Part shown: piece after piece, positions 1-7,860 of the stretch
Layout: each line of letters begins with the position of its first letter
Numbering within the stretch: the stretch's first letter is position 1
Origin: Byssochlamys sp. IMV 00236
Taxonomy: Eukaryota; Ascomycota; Eurotiomycetes; Eurotiales; Thermoascaceae
Assembly (NCBI GenBank): GCA_001931875.2
Contig: MSJH02000652.1
Location: 26,995 to 38,946 of the forward strand
Length of the DNA stretch: 11,952 nt
Reading direction: 5' to 3'
Notes under the pieces: generated by a model
The model's input: the letters and a program-made list of their open reading frames with translations, nothing else
Told to the model about the DNA's origin: nothing
The model's database searches: none
Program-made: the position numbers and the translations under genes

Positions 1-18
1 TTTTTTTTTTTTTTTTTT
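1..18. repeat. Homopolymer T run (18 nt) at the window edge
   Basis: Bases 1-18 are all T, so the minus strand reads into an A18 tract. The window edge cuts it, so its full length is unknown. It may be a simple low-complexity tract, or the A-tail of a retroposed element lying on the minus strand. No element body is recognised. Confidence 0.7.
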
Positions 19-26
19 ACTGCGAT

Positions 27-73
27 GGCGGACGGTGGGGCTTTACTCTGTCCGCCGGCTTCGGCGGTTACAG
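27..73. repeat. Overlapping GC-rich inverted repeats (alternative hairpins)
   Basis: Two perfect inverted repeats compete for the same bases. GGCGGAC at 27-33 pairs with GTCCGCC at 50-56. CCGCCG at 52-57 pairs with CGGCGG at 62-67 across a four-base loop. The second stem can be extended by CTGT (48-51) pairing with ACAG (70-73) past a two-base bulge. The function is unknown. The repeats lie next to the T18 run. Confidence 0.55.
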
Positions 74-681
74 CGTCATCGTCTGTCTGCTTGTCAGGGT
101 AACTTCCGCTCGTCCAGCCGGTTCATGCAATCATAAAGACCCCGATTAGTATTATTGTCGATGCTCGTGGCGCGAAGAGGCTCTATGCTCGGAGTTAAGC
201 TTTTTGATATGCTCCGTGCTTGCGCATCTCGGAGGTTTTCCGCGGGAAACCATCTCACTGCCCCGAAATAAAGTATATCTACCCGGAATATATACAATTC
301 GGTATAATCTCGGCCTTCGGCACGGAATGTATTATATCTGCTATCTAACATGATGGGACGGTTGATCGTCCGCATCTGAAATCCGTTCGCTGAACGAGAT
401 ACATATATCGAGGATTTCTCGAAGCCCAAATGGTATATATGTATGCACATCATCAAACCCCCCCCGTTTCGTGTTGAAAATCGTCTTTTTTGAAAACCGT
501 CCATCTTGGGATATCATAAGGTGTCGTTAAGACGCCGCTTTTGCGCATATATGCGTCTATGGAATGTGTTGAAACAAGTAGCACGCTCATAAGAGAGAGC
601 AAGGGATATAACAAAGCTTTTGTAAGCAGGCCAATCAAAGAAAAGGAATAGGAACTGGGATGAGCTGTGGCGGTGAGAAAC

Positions 682-3600
682 CTAGAAAAGACCGTCGATC
701 TCGCCGGTCTCCGTATCCACATCCACGTTCAGATATCCGGGGGCGGTCGGCAAGCCGGGGATCGTCTGGATATCGGCAGCCAGAGCATAACTGGGAGGAT
801 GGTCAGCATCGGAAGCAAACAGCGCAAACGAGCGATTATTAATGGAGGGGAAAGCTTACAGATAACCGGCTCCCACGGCCAGTCTGACGTCCCGGATGGG
901 AACCGTAAAGCCCGTGGGGGCTCCCTTCAGAGCCGGGTCGTGACTGAGTGAGTACTGGGTCTTCGCGATACAGATCGGAAGGTTTCCAAAGCCCTGCTTC
1001 GTATAGGTGTCGACCTTCTTCTGCGCCAGCTCGCTGAACTCAACCTTCTCAGCGCCATACATGGACTGTGCGATACGCTCAATGCGTTCCTGCACCGTGT
1101 TGCCAAGCTCGTAGAGAAGCTTGAAGTCCTTGGGCTTCGAGCTTGCAGCAATGACGCCCTTGGCCAAGTCAACTGCACCAGCGCCTCCTTCAGCCCAGTG
1201 GTTGGCCGGGATGGCGTCTTCCGCACCGGCTGCGATGGCCTCCTCGCGGATGACAGCGATTTCAGCCTCTGTGTCGGTGTCAAATTTATTGATCGCAACA
1301 ACGACGGGAACACCGTATTGCTTGGCGTTCTGGATGTGCTTCTTGAGGTTGATACAGCCCTTCCTGAGGATGTCAACGTTCTCGGTGCGGTAGACCTCCG
1401 GTAGCGGAGCACCGGGAGAGATGTCGGGGCCACCACCGTGGACCTTCAGGGCACGGACCGTAGCCACGATCACAACGGTATCAGGGACGAGACCGGACGA
1501 CCTGCACTTGATGTTGAAGAAGCGCTCACCACCCATAGTGAAGTCGAACCCTGCCTCAGTCACGACGAAACCAGTCTTGGCATCATGATCCTCTTCAGGT
1601 TCCGTACCAGCCAGCTTGAGAGCCAGCTTGTCAGCAACGACTGAGCTCGCACCAATACTGATATTGGCAAAAGGTCCAGCGTGGACCAACACCGGAGTGC
1701 CCTCCAGACTCTGCATAAGGTTGGGCTTGATAGCGTCCTTCATCAGGGCAGTAAGAGCACCACCAGCACCAATGTCGTCACACGTGACGGGGTCACCGTT
1801 TCTCGATGTCGCAACGACCATGCGTCCCAGACGCTCACGCATGTCGCGCAGGTCGTTGCTGAGGGCAAGGATAGCCATACACTCACTGGCGACGGAGATG
1901 TCAAAGCCCGTCTCGCGGTTCAGACCCTTCTCAGTAGGAGCTTGACCCACGGTGACTCCTCGCAGGTGTCGGTCATTGACATCGAGGACTCGTCGCCAAG
2001 TAATGGTCTCAGGGTCGATATCCAAACGAGCGAAGCGGCGGATCTCCTCCTCAGTAAGGTCATCAGGGTTCGTCTTGTCAATACCAAGCTTCTTCAATCT
2101 TCGGAACATGATCGGCTGGAATTCACGCTTGCCCTTCTTGGCAGGAACAAGACGCCTGTACAGAGGACCATCCTTCTGGGTGGCCTCGTGGAACATACGG
2201 GTCTCGATGGCGGCAGCCAACAGGTTGTTGGCAGCAGTAATGGCGTGGATATCTCCCGTCAAGTGTAGGTTGAATTCGTCCATGGGAATAACTTGACTGT
2301 AGCCTCCACCAGCTGCACCTCCCTTGATACCGAATGTCGGTCCCTGGCTGGGTTGTCTCACGTTGGCGAACGCGATTCTGTTCAGGTGTGCTCCCAGAGC
2401 CTGGGTAAGACCCATTGTGGTTGTCGACTTGCCCTCTCCCAGAGGAGTAGGGGTGATACCGCAGACCACAATATATCGTCCATTGCGACGATGGGCCAGG
2501 CGGTCGAGGGTCTGGAGGCTAATCTTGGCCTTCGTATGGCCATACGGCTCCAGCTCATGGGAAGCGACTCCTATTTCAGCGGCGATCTGGGTGATGGGCT
2601 TGGGGTATTGTGCTCGAGAGATTGCGATATCAGAAGGCACAGGCTTGACCAGCTTGAGGGGCAATGGCGTGATATGTCTGTCCTTTTGCTTGTTGAAGTA
2701 CGCCTTGGCAGCGTTGACCACGTTCTGCATCAGCATGGCCACCGTCATCGGTCCAACACCACCAGGGACCGGGGTAATCTGAGAGGCGACCTCGACGGCA
2801 GATTCGAAGTCGACATCACCGACCAGTCTTTGACCGGATTTCTTGGAGGGGTCGGCCTTGTAATTGGTACCAACATCGATAACGACGGCGCCGGGCTTGA
2901 GCCATTCTCCCTTAACAAACTCGGGCTTGCCAATGGCAGCCACGACGATGTCTGCGCGCCTGAGGATATCCTTCAAGTCCTTGGTCTTGGAGTGGCAGAC
3001 AGTGACGGTAGCATCTGCGTTTTTCAGCAGATAACTGACTGGGCTTCCGACAATGTCGCTACGACCCAGAACCACTGCTTCCTTGCCAGCAGGGTCAACC
3101 CCGCTCACTCTCAACAGTTCCATCACACCCTGTGGAGTGCAGGGAACGAAGAGAGGGTGCCCTCCCCGCTTGGCCAGCTCACCAATGTTGATGGCGCCAA
3201 AGCCATCGACATCCTTCTCATCTGCGACAGCGGACGTGACTGCGTGCTCCGAGAGATGCTGGGGAAGGGGCAGCTGCACCAGGATCCCATGCACGTCGGG
3301 GTCATTGTTGGCCTTGGTGATCTCTTGAAGGATTTCAGGCTGCGTGATCGACTCGGGGAAGTTGACAATCTTGCATTGAATGTTGGCCTAGTAAACATAT
3401 CTGTTAGCAGTAGATACGCATGGAAGCATTGGCCATGACCTACCTCTTCTGCGGCCTTCAACTTCATGCGCACATAGGTACCTGCGTCAGGTTAGTCACA
3501 AACCATTGTCACGAGGAGCGTAACGGTAAGCATACTCGAATCAGACCTGTCGCCCACTATTTTGTACACAGATCAGTTTCCATGTAATTCAGGAGTGTTT

Positions 3601-4098
3601 GCATATAGATGACATACCTTGGAAGATCACCAAGCTGGGCTTGAACCTGGGGTTGATCTCCTGGGTCTTCGCGATCTCCGCCTTCAACCTCTCGCGAATA
3701 TCTTTGGCAATGGCCGTACCGTCAATCTTTGTGCCCGCCATGACGATGCTTGTCGAAGAAAAAGCTCTTTTCGAACGAGCAGAAAAACCCAACCCCGCTG
3801 CTGATCCTGAGTTTCCCGCGGAAAGATAAGCTGCGGAGAGGTTTCCCGAACGGAGTACGCGATAACTGAGGGAAGTAACCCCACGCCCGACCCGTAGAGT
3901 TCGAGATGCAAGTACGGAAGAAGAGACAGAAGCGGCCTTGCGAGTAGAATAAAAGGCCTGCAATTTAGATGCGCGAGCACATGACAGAGGACCCTTTGCG
4001 GCACAGCGGGGTGACGCTGTGCAAAGGGCGGCCAAAGGGAACATGAGCTGCTGATTCGGGGATCTGATAGCAGACGCGGAAGAGCCTATGCGGAGCAT
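682..4098 (-). CDS. MIS1: C1-tetrahydrofolate synthase, trifunctional, with mitochondrial presequence
   Basis: Interconverts one-carbon tetrahydrofolate derivatives: methylene-THF dehydrogenase (NADP), methenyl-THF cyclohydrolase and formate-THF ligase. Exons by splice signals: 4098-3618, 3556-3536 (21 nt), 3481-3444 (38 nt), 3387-860 and 790-682; 1058 residues, stop TAG. Introns are 61, 54, 56 and 69 nt, all GT-AG with CTRAY-like branch sites. The last exon restores the family C-terminus ending EIDGLF; without it the frame stops at once in the intron. Residues 1-119 are a presequence. The dehydrogenase/cyclohydrolase domain spans about 120-430, with Tyr170 and Lys174 (YxxxK), QLPLP at 218-222, GRSDIVGSP from 289 and PGGVGPMT near 388. 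The ligase domain spans about 432-1058, with the P-loop TPLGEGKST at 494-502. From the internal Met120 the protein is 939 residues, close to yeast Ade3 (946) and human MTHFD1 (935). The symbol is by homology to the yeast mitochondrial form. Start ATG 4098 is the first in-frame ATG; codon 4104 is GTG. Confidence 0.96.
3742..4098 (-). other. Mitochondrial targeting presequence of C1-THF synthase (119 residues)
   Basis: The 119 residues between ATG 4098 and the internal ATG 3741 contain no Asp or Glu, 12 Arg and 4 Lys, and are rich in Ser, Ala and Leu. This is the composition of a mitochondrial matrix-targeting sequence. It ends in [10 protein letters not shown], which resembles fungal processing sites (Arg, then a hydrophobic residue, then Ser-Ser). 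The internal ATG has G at -3 and G at +4, while ATG 4098 sits in a weak context (T at -3, C at +4). Leaky scanning or a second transcription start could therefore yield a cytosolic enzyme from the same gene; that is inference. Confidence 0.85.
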
Positions 4099-4638
4099 TG
4101 ACACGAGTAGCCGGAGCTCAGGCTGCTGGCTGGGTGAATGGACGAAGTGTATGGAAAAAGTACGTACACTGGGAGAATCCCGAATAACACCCTGTTTAGT
4201 AACCTAGCGAGCTACAATGCTTCCTTCACCGGAATCCAAGGAGTCATATTATTCCCAGCACTATTCCCCTTTGCTCGTTCTGCCTTACTGCTTTTCCCGT
4301 CCACCTAACTTTTTTTTCTCTCTTCCGCGGCGTGACCTTGGGAGCTTTCCGGACTGGGCGGTCTTTCAGGGCTGGACCCTAAATACCGGAAGTTCTGAAT
4401 GTCCGGTAATACCGTTTCAAAACAGGCGGCAACACTGTATCAAAGTCTTGGCGCGCAGCCGGGAACTGTGCGATGAAAATCATCAGGCCGTTTGCTGTCG
4501 ACGACGACGAGCCCGCCATATTCCCCGCCACCCTTTCTATCAACGTCCGCGGATCAAGAGATAGTTTTCTCTTCACGAATACCAGAGAGCAGTTGTGTCC
4601 AGCTGCTCTAATATCCATCAGATTCCGATCAGGCCAAC
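4099..4638. promoter_or_regulatory. Head-to-head intergenic region (C1-THF synthase / eIF3i promoters)
   Basis: These 540 bp separate the start codons of two divergently transcribed housekeeping genes, so both promoters and both 5' leaders must lie here. A pyrimidine-rich tract at about 4292-4327 on the plus strand, with a run of eight T, resembles CT-boxes upstream of well-expressed fungal genes and points toward eIF3i. I see no clear TATA box for either gene. A plus-strand ATG at 4473 opens a 74-codon frame that overlaps the eIF3i start in another frame. It would matter only if the transcript begins upstream of it. Confidence 0.65.
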
Positions 4639-5858
4639 ATGAGGCCTATTTTGCTGCAGGGCCATGTCCGTCAACCCCCGCCCGATGCGCTCTTTAAAAA
4701 AGGTCCTGGAGACTGACACTTGTTTTTCGCCTATAGGAACGGTCCCTGAACCAGATCAAATATAACCGCGATGGCGATCTGATTTTTTCGGCCGCGAAGG
4801 ACAAGATTCTTTGCGCCTGGTTTTCCGCCAACGGTGAACGACTTGGAACCTACCAAGGCCACCAGGGTGCTATCTGGACGGTGGATGTCAGCCCTGATAC
4901 TGTTCTGCTGGCGAGTGGTGCAGCAGACAACACGGTTCGACTATGGAATGTCAAGACTGGTGACTGTGTTAAGGTCTGGGATTTCCCTACGGCGGTTAAG
5001 CGGGTTGAGTTCTCCCCGGATGGGAGCCGGTTGCTTGCTGTGACGGAGAAGCGTATGGGTTACTTGGGAACGATCGTTGTATACGACATCCAATATGGCG
5101 AAAACCTGGAGGACCAGACCGACGAGCCCAGCCTGAAGATCACCTGTGAGGAGAGCAAGGCCACTGTCGCAGGATGGAGTTACCTGAACAAGTACATCAT
5201 TGCCGGACACGAAGATGGCAGCGTCAGCCAGTATGATGCGAAGGTACGAGAGACCATTTACTCGGATCTCAAATGTTTCGGGGCTATTTTATGGGGGGAA
5301 ACTAACATTAGGATAAATAGACTGGAGAGCAATTGGAGAATGTCCAGGCGCACGAGTTCGACATGCTGGTTAGCGATATCCAATTCTCCGCCGACCGCAC
5401 ATACTTCATTACTGCTTCGAAAGATAAGAGTGCAAAGGTACGGCATGCTATGGCTTTCAATCACGGATTCATGACAGGAGACTAACAAGGCAAAATAGAT
5501 CTTGTCTGCGCGCAATCTCGCAATCCTGAAGACCTACCCCTCTGATACCCCTCTCAACACCGCTTCCATCACGCCCAAGAAGGACTTCGTGATCCTTGGT
5601 GGTGGTCAGGCCGCTATGGAAGTCACAACGACCTCCGCCCGTCAGGGTAAATTCGAGGCTCGATTCTATCACAAGATCTTCGAAGACGAGATCGGCCGTG
5701 TACGTGGCCACTTCGGTCCCCTGAACACCATCGCCGTCCACCCCGCCGGTACCTCCTACGCCTCTGGTGGAGAGGACGGTTACGTCCGTGTCCACCACTT
5801 CGACAAGCCTTACTTTGATTTCATGTACGAAGTTGAGCGGGAGCAGCTGAGACGGTGA
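4639..5858 (+). CDS. TIF34: Eukaryotic translation initiation factor 3 subunit i (eIF3i, Tif34)
   Basis: WD40-propeller subunit of the eIF3 complex, which binds the 40S ribosome in the cytoplasm and supports scanning initiation. Exons: 4639-4665, 4737-5243, 5321-5437 and 5499-5858; 336 residues, against 347 in yeast and 325 in human. The introns (71, 77 and 61 nt) are all phase 0. Introns 2 and 3 carry ACTAACA branch sites (5301-5307, 5481-5487); intron 1 has CTGAC and an unusual GTCCGT donor. The first coding exon encodes only nine residues, MRPILLQGH, joined to [10 protein letters not shown], which is the conserved family N-terminus. WD features: GH at 8-9, GHQGAIW from 50, [11 protein letters not shown] ending at Trp79, then [37 protein letters not shown], and a last blade with [10 protein letters not shown] and [10 protein letters not shown]. 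The start ATG has A at -3. The identification is firm because the protein is highly conserved along its length. Confidence 0.97.
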
Positions 5859-5906
5859 ATTTTCTTAAAGGACGGGAAAAAACAAGAAAAAACTATAGAC
5901 GGGTCA

Positions 5907-5923
5907 GGCTCCCACGGGGAGCC
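5907..5923 (+). repeat. Perfect 7-bp hairpin in the eIF3i 3' flank
   Basis: GGCTCCC (5907-5913) and GGGAGCC (5917-5923) are exact reverse complements around a three-base loop, 48 nt after the eIF3i stop codon. In the mRNA this would be a stable stem-loop in the 3' untranslated region. Its function is unknown. Confidence 0.6.
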
Positions 5924-6237
5924 AAAAGAGTTTTCGGTCGTTCAGATCTGAAAAAAATGTCTGGCACAGTGTGTTGCATGTATTCACGACAAACGAGAGC
6001 AGGTACCTTCTTCTTTTTCTTCTAAAAGCAGAAAGAAAGAAAAAAGAGTACACGGGACGGATGACCTTAAGAGTTTTCTAAATTACCAGGGGAAATGGGG
6101 CTTTTTCCCGGTTCGTTTCTATTTACATCACAACTCGGAGTTGGTATCATTGTCCTGTCTTTTTGTGTCTAATATGAGATGAGATTATTCTCTTTTTTAT
6201 TTTTCTCCTAACCTTTTCATCATTAAACACTGTTTGA

Positions 6238-6250
6238 TCTCTCTCTCTCT
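6238..6250. repeat. Short CT microsatellite
   Basis: Thirteen bases of alternating T and C lie in the region between the convergent genes. This is simple-sequence DNA with no assigned role. Confidence 0.6.
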
Positions 6251-6922
6251 ACCTGTTTCAGGAACGGGGAAATATGGGGAGGGAACTGTGCCAAATGGAG
6301 CCATGGTATAGGCGATCAGGGGATGGCTATAGAGCTGCCTGAGCAGCTAACCTAGGCGTCAGGGCTAGATAGAGCAGGTACAATGAAAAAAAGAACCAAG
6401 CCTCCGGCAGATCTATATCTTCTCCACTTCTTCGATACTACAGTACTACATAGTAGCCACTTAGGTCAATGGTCATGGAAATTTACAAGGATAGTTCCCG
6501 CATGCATGTCTTTATGTTGGATTGTTCTATGGCAAAAGCCGAATCTATCAAACCAAAGCACCACCGGAAAAAAAAAGCCCTAAAAACCAAGGTCATGGAA
6601 GCGTTATCATAAGCCTCGCGATGATGCCTCGCAAAAAAAAGGGGAATAAAACATGTGTCGTCATGATGGGCGCTCCACACCCCACTTTTCCACCATCAAC
6701 GGTTGAAAACCAGGTCATTCGCATGCCCGCGCTGTATGAAAAATCACTAAATGTAGTCTTTTTTAAGGAAAACCATTGCACAATGTCGACGCTCATTTCG
6801 ACTGGCAAATCCGTGAAGAGTCATCGTTGCACCATGTGAACGACACCAAAACCAGAAGAGAAGAAAAAGCGAAGAAAAATGCGCCCAAGAGGGAAGTACC
6901 CGGGCTCAGCTGGAAGAATGCT

Positions 6923-7453
6923 TTACTTCTTCTTGGGGAACTTCTCCGCTCCGATGTCGTTACCTCTCAACTTGACATTGAGCACACGCTCCATCGCAGC
7001 GAGGACTTTCTGGTCGGGAGTGGCAGTACCCCGTTCGAAGTCCGCGACGACACCCGGTGTCGTGTTGCACTTGGTGGCGAGTTCCTTCTGTGTCATCTTG
7101 TAGGGCTCCTCATTCCGGCGCTTCTTGATCGCCTCACCGACCTTGATTCCCACGGTCTTGGGCTTGACAATGTCATCGCTGCGGTCAACCTTCGTCAAGT
7201 GCTGGCCCTCTCCGGCACCAGAACGAGCAGCCTGTTCATACTACGTTAGTACATGGCCTTTTGTTAAATGGAGATACTTGCACCGGGGAAAACATACAGC
7301 ATTGCCAGTAGCGTACTTCTTCTCGGTTCCAATGATCAGGCCAGAGCGCTGAGCAGCGTTCAGCGCACTCTTGCCCTTCACGACCGTCTCACGGGTAACC
7401 GGACCTCCACGGTTCTTGCTTCCAATACGGGTAACAGAGTCCCAATCACTCAT
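6923..7453 (-). CDS. MBF1: Multiprotein-bridging factor 1 (MBF1/EDF1 family)
   Basis: Conserved transcription coactivator that in yeast bridges the bZIP activator Gcn4 and TATA-binding protein, and also acts in translational quality control at collided ribosomes. Exons: 7453-7298 and 7231-6923; 154 residues, stop TAA. The single 66-nt intron is phase 0, with donor GTATGT, branch TACTAAC and acceptor CAG. Residues 1-70 form the MBF1 N-terminal domain ([13 protein letters not shown] at the start, then KSALNAAQ and IGTEKKY). Residues 80-142 form a Cro/C1-type helix-turn-helix with [10 protein letters not shown], then VVADFERG, then LNVKLRG. A basic tail ends in PKKK. Asp116 in the DFERG helix probably matches the yeast Asp that contacts TBP; this is my alignment from memory. 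The ATG has A at -3 and is the first ATG within at least 280 nt, so the start is secure. The gene ends tail-to-tail with eIF3i. Confidence 0.97.
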
Positions 7454-7860
7454 TTTGTCTGATTTCGATTTCAAGATGGTATTGCAGAGATTGTAGTGAG
7501 ACAGAGTACCGAGCGGTGGCGGTGTGTGGCGTGTATGCAGCGAGAGGCCTTTGGAGGGGTATTGGGAGTTCTGAAGGTGTCCGGATGAGAGTGTACGTTC
7601 CGCAAGCCTTTTTGCACTAGGTAATGAGGGTGGTGAATGGAGAAGGTTGCTGCGAGAGTTGACCACGGGAGATAGTTGTTTGAGAAATCAAGCAACGTCG
7701 AGATTGGGCGAGATTTATATCGATGACACAGAAGCTTCTCGAGCCCTGAGCGGCGGAGTTTGGGGGAGTCATCGCGCTAGCACGTATAGGGTATAGTCTG
7801 TTATGGCCGACCTCGGGGGCGAACGCTTAACTAAGGTACTTAGTTAACCTAACTATGTCC
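7454..7860 (-). promoter_or_regulatory. MBF1 promoter and 5' leader
   Basis: The minus strand upstream of the MBF1 start has no ATG between about 7740 and 7453, as expected of a leader used by scanning ribosomes. A TATAAAT word lies on the minus strand at 7719-7713, about 260 bp ahead of the start codon. It is a candidate TATA element if the leader is long. Stop-free frames in this leader begin only with GTG or TTG and are not called as coding. Confidence 0.5.
7827..7847. repeat. 9-bp perfect inverted repeat upstream of MBF1
   Basis: TTAACTAAG (7827-7835) and CTTAGTTAA (7839-7847) are exact reverse complements around GTA. CTTAGTTA occurs again at 7904-7911. It could be a protein-binding palindrome in the MBF1 upstream region or a remnant of a repeat. 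The role is unknown. Confidence 0.55.

Larger units (their letters stand above)
1..681. other. Gene-free 3' flank of the C1-THF synthase gene
   Basis: No convincing gene is seen here. The stretch follows the stop codon of the minus-strand C1-THF synthase gene, so its right part probably holds that gene's 3' untranslated region. The left edge carries an 18-nt T run and GC-rich inverted repeats (listed separately). The middle (about 120-480) is mixed, with TATA-rich words. An ATG-initiated 136-codon reading frame on the minus strand (94-504) matches nothing I recognise. It uses codons such as ATA, CGA and AGA that the neighbouring genes avoid, so I do not call it a gene. Confidence 0.6.
5859..6922. 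other. Intergenic region between convergent eIF3i and MBF1 genes
   Basis: About 1.06 kb separates the two stop codons, so both 3' untranslated regions and both transcript ends must lie here. It holds a GC-rich hairpin just past the eIF3i stop, a pyrimidine stretch followed by a purine stretch at about 6007-6046, and a short CT repeat at 6238-6250. An AATAAA on the plus strand at 6645-6650 is far from the eIF3i stop and may be chance. Reading frames here (for example 6383-6583 plus) are short, A-rich and unlike any family I know. No gene is called. Confidence 0.7.

Noticed and set aside
94..504. 136-codon minus-strand frame with an ATG in good context (A at -3, G at +4)
   Set aside because: No recognisable domain. 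Its codons (ATA, CGA, AGA, a GGG run) are unlike those of the neighbouring genes. It lies in the 3' flank of the C1-THF gene, and one frame of this length can arise by chance.
856..858. TAA at 856-858 as the true stop of C1-THF synthase
   Set aside because: It is part of the GTAAGC donor. Splicing to 790 restores the conserved C-terminus and ends at TAG 682-684.
927..3473. Long frames on the opposite strand and other frames of the C1-THF gene, such as 2293-3438 plus (381 codons)
   Set aside because: They are shadows of a strongly biased coding exon. Their translations resemble no family, whereas the minus-strand product is unmistakable.
4099..4104. Start of C1-THF synthase two codons further upstream at 4104
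   Set aside because: That codon is GTG. The first in-frame ATG is at 4098.
4241..4247. GAGTCAT as a Gcn4/CpcA-type site (TGACTCA) between the divergent genes
   Set aside because: The reverse complement continues as TGACTCC, one mismatch from the core. A single imperfect 7-mer is expected by chance.
6591..6600. Ten-base direct repeat GGTCATGGAA (also at 6471-6480)
   Set aside because: Short, with no other shared flank. Likely coincidence in a 1-kb intergenic stretch.
7454..7695. Stop-free frames upstream of MBF1, one of them in frame with it (to 7666), that could extend the protein or act as an upstream ORF
   Set aside because: They begin with GTG (7666) or TTG (7695), not ATG. The leader has no ATG before the MBF1 start, and the family start MSDWDSVT is at 7453.
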